Under the pieces are notes generated by a model that saw only the letters and a list, made by a program, of their open reading frames with translations, did not search any database and was not told the DNA's origin. This document shows, in pieces, positions 23,618-27,208 of a stretch of 27,208 bases of DNA (position 1 is its first letter; every line of letters starts with the position of its first letter). This DNA is from JBNKFQ01 sp050289385 (lineage in GTDB: Bacteria > Pseudomonadota > Gammaproteobacteria > Pseudomonadales > Porticoccaceae), in NCBI GenBank assembly GCA_050289385.1, contig JBNKFQ010000278.1, positions 1-27,208 of the forward strand, in the 5' to 3' direction. A program made the position numbers and the translations under genes.

Positions 23618-23743
23618 AAGTTGGAAGTTGGAAGTTGGAAGTTGGAAGTTGGAAGTTGGAAGTGAAAAGATGAGACCAACGCGGTGCTCGATCAAAGGGT
23701 TGTAGTGGTTTTTGCTTCCGACTTCCGACCAAAGACTTCCGAC
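23606..23743. repeat. Heptamer-armed inverted element, copy 4
   Basis: Left arm: GCTGGAA, GTTAAAA and then six perfect GTTGGAA units (23606-23661), followed by GTGAAAAG. Right arm: four reverse-complement units (TTCCGAC, TTCCGAC, CAAAGAC, TTCCGAC; 23716-23743) preceded by TTTTTGC. The right arm read outward to inward matches the left arm of copy 1 almost base for base, including GCAAAAAC. It overlaps the proS stop and ends 14 bases before the transglycosylase start. Confidence 0.8.
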
Positions 23744-23757
23744 TCAAGAGAAAAACA

Positions 23758-24387
23758 ATGCGAATAAAAACAAACGATTGCCAACCTGCGAACAAATGGC
23801 TGATAGCAACCCTGTTAATGATGTTATCTGTGGTTGCCCTACCGTCTGTTGCCGAGGAACTCAAACTCAATTCGGCGACTACCAGAACAGGCGATGCCCC
23901 GGACGAAGAGCTGCTTGCTCTGCTGAAACAATCGGTAAATGACGCGGGCAGTTTTGAAGACCGCTACGATGCCGAAGTGTGGTTGCTGGCAAAATCGGGG
24001 CCGCTGGAACGATTTATTACCGACAAGCAAGAACGGCTGAATTTTTTGAAAAAAGTCCACTACGAAGCCATTCGCGCCGGCTTGCAACCGGAAATTGTGC
24101 TCGCCGTTATTGAAATCGAAAGCCGGTTTGACCCCTACGCGGTGTCCTACGCCGGCGCCCAGGGCATTATGCAAGTAATGCCGTTCTGGAAAGACGAAAT
24201 TGGCCGCCCCGACGATAGTCTGATCAATACCGACACCAACCTGCGTTACGGGTGTACTATCCTCAAATATTACCTCGACAAGGAAAACGGCAAAATAGCC
24301 GATGCCCTGGCCCGCTATAACGGCAGTTACGGCAGCTATGGTTATACCGAAAAAGTGCTGGATGCCTGGGTCATGTACTGGAGATAA
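23758..24387 (+). CDS. Lytic transglycosylase, SLT family, exported
   Basis: 209 aa. N-terminal signal (hydrophobic segment about 13-31 ending VAEE). SLT-type catalytic domain in the second half: PEIVLAVIEIESRFDP with catalytic Glu121, then AVSYAGAQGIMQVMP and a YNGSYGSYGYTEKVLDAW tail. It cleaves peptidoglycan glycan strands in the periplasm. Small for the family, with a short N-terminal region of unknown role. ATG 23758 follows AAGAGA. It lies directly after proS, separated by copy 4. Its last two codons and stop fall in the first unit of a 16-bp tandem array. Confidence 0.9.
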   Translation: MRIKTNDCQPANKWLIATLLMMLSVVALPSVAEELKLNSATTRTGDAPDEELLALLKQSVNDAGSFEDRYDAEVWLLAKSGPLERFITDKQERLNFLKKVHYEAIRAGLQPEIVLAVIEIESRFDPYAVSYAGAQGIMQVMPFWKDEIGRPDDSLINTDTNLRYGCTILKYYLDKENGKIADALARYNGSYGSYGYTEKVLDAWVMYWR

Positions 24388-24451
24388 AAAGTACTGGAGA
24401 TAAAAAATACTGGAGATAAAAAGCACTGGAGATAAAAAGCACTGGAGATAA
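24377..24451. repeat. 16-bp tandem array at the transglycosylase 3' end
   Basis: The unit ACTGGAGATAAAAAGT/C occurs four full times (24377, 24393, 24409, 24425) and a fifth time for 11 bases. Each unit repeats the last codons TGG AGA TAA of the gene, so the stop codon is duplicated in frame-independent fashion. Likely slippage expansion. Confidence 0.85.
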
Positions 24452-24537
24452 CACCAACTGCACTCTGCAATGCATACCTTGTACACTGCAAATTATAAAA
24501 CGGTCTGTTCGCAGTAAACCTGATTAAGGAGCCTGAA

Positions 24538-26604
24538 ATGAAACCACTCGTCGTCGCATTACTTGCCGCATCTGTTTTAATTGCTTGCAAGCAACAAAAT
24601 ACCAGTGATACCGAAGATACGTCAAAGCCTGTCTCAAATGCTGAAACGCCGGCACCTGAACTACCATCGGGTATCCAAGTGGCAGGAATGGATACCAAAG
24701 TGCGTCCGCAAGACGACTTTTTTTCTTACATGAATGGCGCATGGGTTGCTAACACCGATATTCCAGCCGACAAGTCCCGCTGGGGATCATTTAATGTACT
24801 GCGCGACAACAGCCAGGAACAGATCAAAGCCATAGTCGATGACATAGCAAGTACACCTGCCAGCGCTGGCGCACAACAAATTGCCAATCTGTTTAACAGC
24901 TTTATGGCCGAGGAGCAGATTAATAAACTTGGTCTGCAACCGCTCGAACCCGAGCTGACTGCGATTAATGCCATCAGCAGTCAGGATGATGTGGTCCATT
25001 ACTTTGCTCGTGCTTACCTTAAAGGTGGTAGTGCACCTCTGGCGTTTTGGGTAGATGCAGACCAGAAAGACCCAGATACGAATATTGTTTACTTTTACCA
25101 GAGCGGTTTGGGATTACCGGATCGAGATTATTACTTTGATGACTCGGACAAAGGCAAGGAGATTCGCGCCAAATACCTGAGCTACATCAGCACACTGCTT
25201 ACCCTTGCCAATATCGAAAACGCCGATGACGCGGCCAGACAAATTGTGGAGCTGGAAACCGCCATCGCCAAACACCACTGGACAAAAGTGGAGAACCGCG
25301 ATCAGGAAAAAACCTACAATAAAATGAGTGCCACGGAGCTGAGAGCGCTGGCGCCAGAATTCGCGTGGGACACTTACCTGAACGCACAACACATTGATAA
25401 TGTAAGCCATGTGATTGTCAGCCAGCCCAGCTATTTTGAACAATTGGACGACCTGTTGTCAGGTTCCGATATTGCCACCTGGAAAACCTACTTCCGCTTT
25501 CACCTGCTCGATACTTACGCCAGCTATTTGAGCCAACCTTTTGCCGATGCCCGTTTTGAATTTCGCAATCGGCAACTGCGTGGCCAGCAAGAACCAGCAG
25601 CTCGCTGGAAACGCGGAGTGGATGTTCTGAATGACAACCTGGGAGAACTGCTGGGGCAACAGTATGTTCAGCGTCACTTCCCCCCGCAGGCTAAAACCCG
25701 CATGCTGGAACTGGTGGAAAATCTGAAACGCGCCTACGCACAATCCATCGAGCAACTGGACTGGATGGGTGAAGAAACCCGGCAAGCAGCACTGGACAAA
25801 CTCGGCAAATTCACCACAAAAATCGGCTACCCCGACAAATGGCGCGATTACAGCGCACTGGAATTAAAAGCCGATGATCTGGTGGGCAACCTGATGCGCG
25901 CCAATCAGTTCGAATTTAATGAAATGATCGACAAACTGGACAAACCGGTGGACCGTGGTGAGTGGGGCATGACACCGCAAACGGTCAACGCCTATTACAA
26001 CCCGGTTTTGAACGAAATTGTCTTTCCCGCTGCTATTTTGCAACCGCCATTTTTTGATATGAATGCCGACGACGCGGTGAATTACGGCGGAATTGGCGGG
26101 GTAATCGGCCACGAAATAGGCCATGGTTTTGACGACCAGGGCTCCAAGTCCGACGGTGACGGCAAGTTGCGCAACTGGTGGACGGAGCAAGACCTGCAAC
26201 AGTTCCAGCAACGTACCGGCAGGTTGTCAGAGCAATACAGCCAATACGAGCCACTGCCCGGCGAATTTGTGAATGGCGATTTTACCCTCGGAGAAAACAT
26301 TGGTGACCTGGGCGGCCTGAGCATCGCGTTAAAAGCGTACAAACTGTCTCTGAATGGTAAACCGTCACCAACGATTGACGGCTTTACCGGTGAACAGCGT
26401 GTATTTTTGGGTTGGGCGCAAGTATGGCGTACCAAACAACGCGACGAGTTTACCAGCCAGCAAGTAAAAACCGACCCTCACTCGCCCCCCTGGTATCGGG
26501 TAAATGGCGTTGTGCGTAATATCAATGATTTTTACAGCGCATTTGACGTCAAGCCAGGCGACAAACTTTATTTGCCACCGGAAGAGCGGGTAAAGATCTG
26601 GTGA
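24538..26604 (+). CDS. M13 family zinc metallopeptidase, lipoprotein
   Basis: 688 aa. Lipoprotein signal MKPLVVALLAASVLIAC (lipidated Cys17), a low-complexity Thr/Ser/Pro linker, then the M13 N-terminal domain from DDFFSYMNGAWVANTDIP. Zinc site: HEIGH with H525, E526 and H529, and third ligand E586 in ENIGDLGG; NAYYNP (substrate-binding type) lies upstream, and the C-terminal GDKLYLPPEERVKIW is typical of neprilysin-like bacterial peptidases (PepO-type). It is anchored to a membrane and cleaves oligopeptides. ATG 24538 has AAGGAG six bases upstream. It follows the transglycosylase but is separated by the tandem array, so it may have its own promoter. Confidence 0.95.
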   Translation: MKPLVVALLAASVLIACKQQNTSDTEDTSKPVSNAETPAPELPSGIQVAGMDTKVRPQDDFFSYMNGAWVANTDIPADKSRWGSFNVLRDNSQEQIKAIVDDIASTPASAGAQQIANLFNSFMAEEQINKLGLQPLEPELTAINAISSQDDVVHYFARAYLKGGSAPLAFWVDADQKDPDTNIVYFYQSGLGLPDRDYYFDDSDKGKEIRAKYLSYISTLLTLANIENADDAARQIVELETAIAKHHWTKVENRDQEKTYNKMSATELRALAPEFAWDTYLNAQHIDNVSHVIVSQPSYFEQLDDLLSGSDIATWKTYFRFHLLDTYASYLSQPFADARFEFRNRQLRGQQEPAARWKRGVDVLNDNLGELLGQQYVQRHFPPQAKTRMLELVENLKRAYAQSIEQLDWMGEETRQAALDKLGKFTTKIGYPDKWRDYSALELKADDLVGNLMRANQFEFNEMIDKLDKPVDRGEWGMTPQTVNAYYNPVLNEIVFPAAILQPPFFDMNADDAVNYGGIGGVIGHEIGHGFDDQGSKSDGDGKLRNWWTEQDLQQFQQRTGRLSEQYSQYEPLPGEFVNGDFTLGENIGDLGGLSIALKAYKLSLNGKPSPTIDGFTGEQRVFLGWAQVWRTKQRDEFTSQQVKTDPHSPPWYRVNGVVRNINDFYSAFDVKPGDKLYLPPEERVKIW

Positions 26605-26627
26605 TTTAGAAGGTAGTAAACAGAAAT

Positions 26628-26659
26628 CAGAAGACAGACAAATGCTGATCTGTCTTCTG
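26628..26659. terminator. Perfect 11-bp hairpin between convergent genes
   Basis: CAGAAGACAGA (26628-26638) pairs with TCTGTCTTCTG (26649-26659) around a 10-base loop, midway between the peptidase stop and the VOC gene stop. It could terminate both transcripts, although no U run follows. Flanking bases contain weak GTCAGGT-like heptamers, so it could be a decayed heptamer element. Confidence 0.4.
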
Positions 26660-26669
26660 TCACCTGACT

Positions 26670-27038
26670 TCAATCCTCTGCATGGCATACCGCTTCAATA
26701 TTGTGCCCATCGGGATCAATTACAAAAGCGCCGTAATAGTTGGGGTGGTAATGTTCACGAATACCCGGCGCCCCGTTATCCTGGCCGCCGGCGGCAATCG
26801 CCGCGGCGTAAAAGGCATCTACCTCGGCTCGGCTGTTTGCCCGAAAACAGATATGCATGGGCCGTTGATGCAGGTCGTGCTCGCCAAACCAGAATTCCGG
26901 TTTGCCCTCCGGGCCAAACCCGGCCCAGCCTTCCACTTCCATCACCAAACCAATACCCAGTGGCGCCAGCGCCTCACGGTAAAACGCCTTGCTCTTGTCA
27001 TAGTCCGTAACATTCAAGCCAATATGATCAATCGCCAT
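26670..27038 (-). CDS. VOC/glyoxalase-like protein
   Basis: 122 aa, a single vicinal-oxygen-chelate fold module pair: DHIGLNVTDYDKSKAFYREAL at the N-terminus and YYGAFVIDPDGHNIEAVCH at the C-terminus. Potential metal ligands are His5, His62 (PMHICF) and Glu115. The family includes glyoxalases, dioxygenases and antibiotic-resistance proteins; the substrate cannot be told. AGGAGAAG lies just upstream of ATG 27038. It is convergent with the M13 peptidase. Confidence 0.88.
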   Translation of the reverse strand: MAIDHIGLNVTDYDKSKAFYREALAPLGIGLVMEVEGWAGFGPEGKPEFWFGEHDLHQRPMHICFRANSRAEVDAFYAAAIAAGGQDNGAPGIREHYHPNYYGAFVIDPDGHNIEAVCHAED

Positions 27039-27125
27039 ACTCTTCTCCTGACAAGTTTTTTATTGGATTCAGTTGAAGTAATACTGTAGCGGAGTTTAGC
27101 ACGAGAGGAGTCTGGGGGTGCAATG

Positions 27126-27208
27126 GTTGGACGTTGGACGTTGGACGTTGGACGTTGGACGTTGGACGTTGGACGTTGGACGTTGGACGTTGGACGTTGG
27201 ACGTTGGA
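27126..27208. repeat. GTTGGAC heptamer array running off the window
   Basis: Nearly twelve perfect copies of GTTGGAC without a single mismatch, cut by the window end. The unit fits the GTNNNAM heptamers of the four inverted elements, so this is probably the left arm of a fifth element. Confidence 0.85.

Noticed and set aside
23620..23661. Repeat array considered as a CRISPR
   Set aside because: Units are 7 bp and directly adjacent with no spacers; no cas genes are present.

Overview
The window looks like chromosomal DNA from a Gram-negative, probably marine or environmental gammaproteobacterium (Cellvibrionales-like is my best guess). The reasons are three TonB-dependent receptors with secretin/TonB N-terminal (STN) domains and 'EEMIVTA' TonB boxes, FecR/ECF-sigma surface signalling, outer-membrane lipoprotein signals and a bacterial-type ProRS with editing domain. 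No rRNA, tRNA, integrase or transposase gene was seen.

Positions 1-19335 are almost entirely minus-strand and hold three tandem cell-surface signalling modules, each ordered ECF sigma factor -> FecR-like anti-sigma -> STN-bearing TonB receptor. Module A is 2733-1 (receptor cut by the window edge). Module B is 7612-3318. Module C is 19335-14970. In modules A and C (by the preferred starts) and in B the sigma and fecR frames overlap by 4-11 bases, which implies translational coupling.

Module C appears to continue into a set of exported proteins: a secreted protein of unknown family that is now broken (14775-13927), an intact paralogue (13593-12466), a membrane-anchored DUF1592/DUF1588/DUF1585-type protein with one CxxCH haem motif, a Tat-exported DUF1552 protein, and a lipoprotein with three Lipoprotein_15-type repeats. 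The natural reading is one regulon: a surface ligand is sensed through receptor C, the signal passes FecR C to sigma C, and the induced products handle or oxidise an unknown substrate outside the cytoplasm. The substrate cannot be read from the sequence.

Positions 19342-19889 are a non-coding gap containing a large imperfect palindrome. Beyond it the genes are mostly plus-strand: an AAA/DUF4143 ATPase, a minus-strand HIT protein, proS, a small lytic transglycosylase, an M13 zinc metallopeptidase lipoprotein, and a minus-strand VOC/glyoxalase-like protein.

Two kinds of non-coding structure stand out. First, a 176-bp MITE-like element (14493-14668) with perfect 18-bp terminal inverted repeats and a TTAA duplication interrupts the paralogue gene; removing it restores the frame exactly. 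Second, at least four intergenic elements share an unusual design: 2-8 tandem heptamers of the form GTNNNAM (mostly four) at each end in inverted orientation, usually followed by GC and an A/T run, around unrelated spacers of about 50-95 bp. A twelve-copy heptamer array at the right edge is probably one arm of a fifth.
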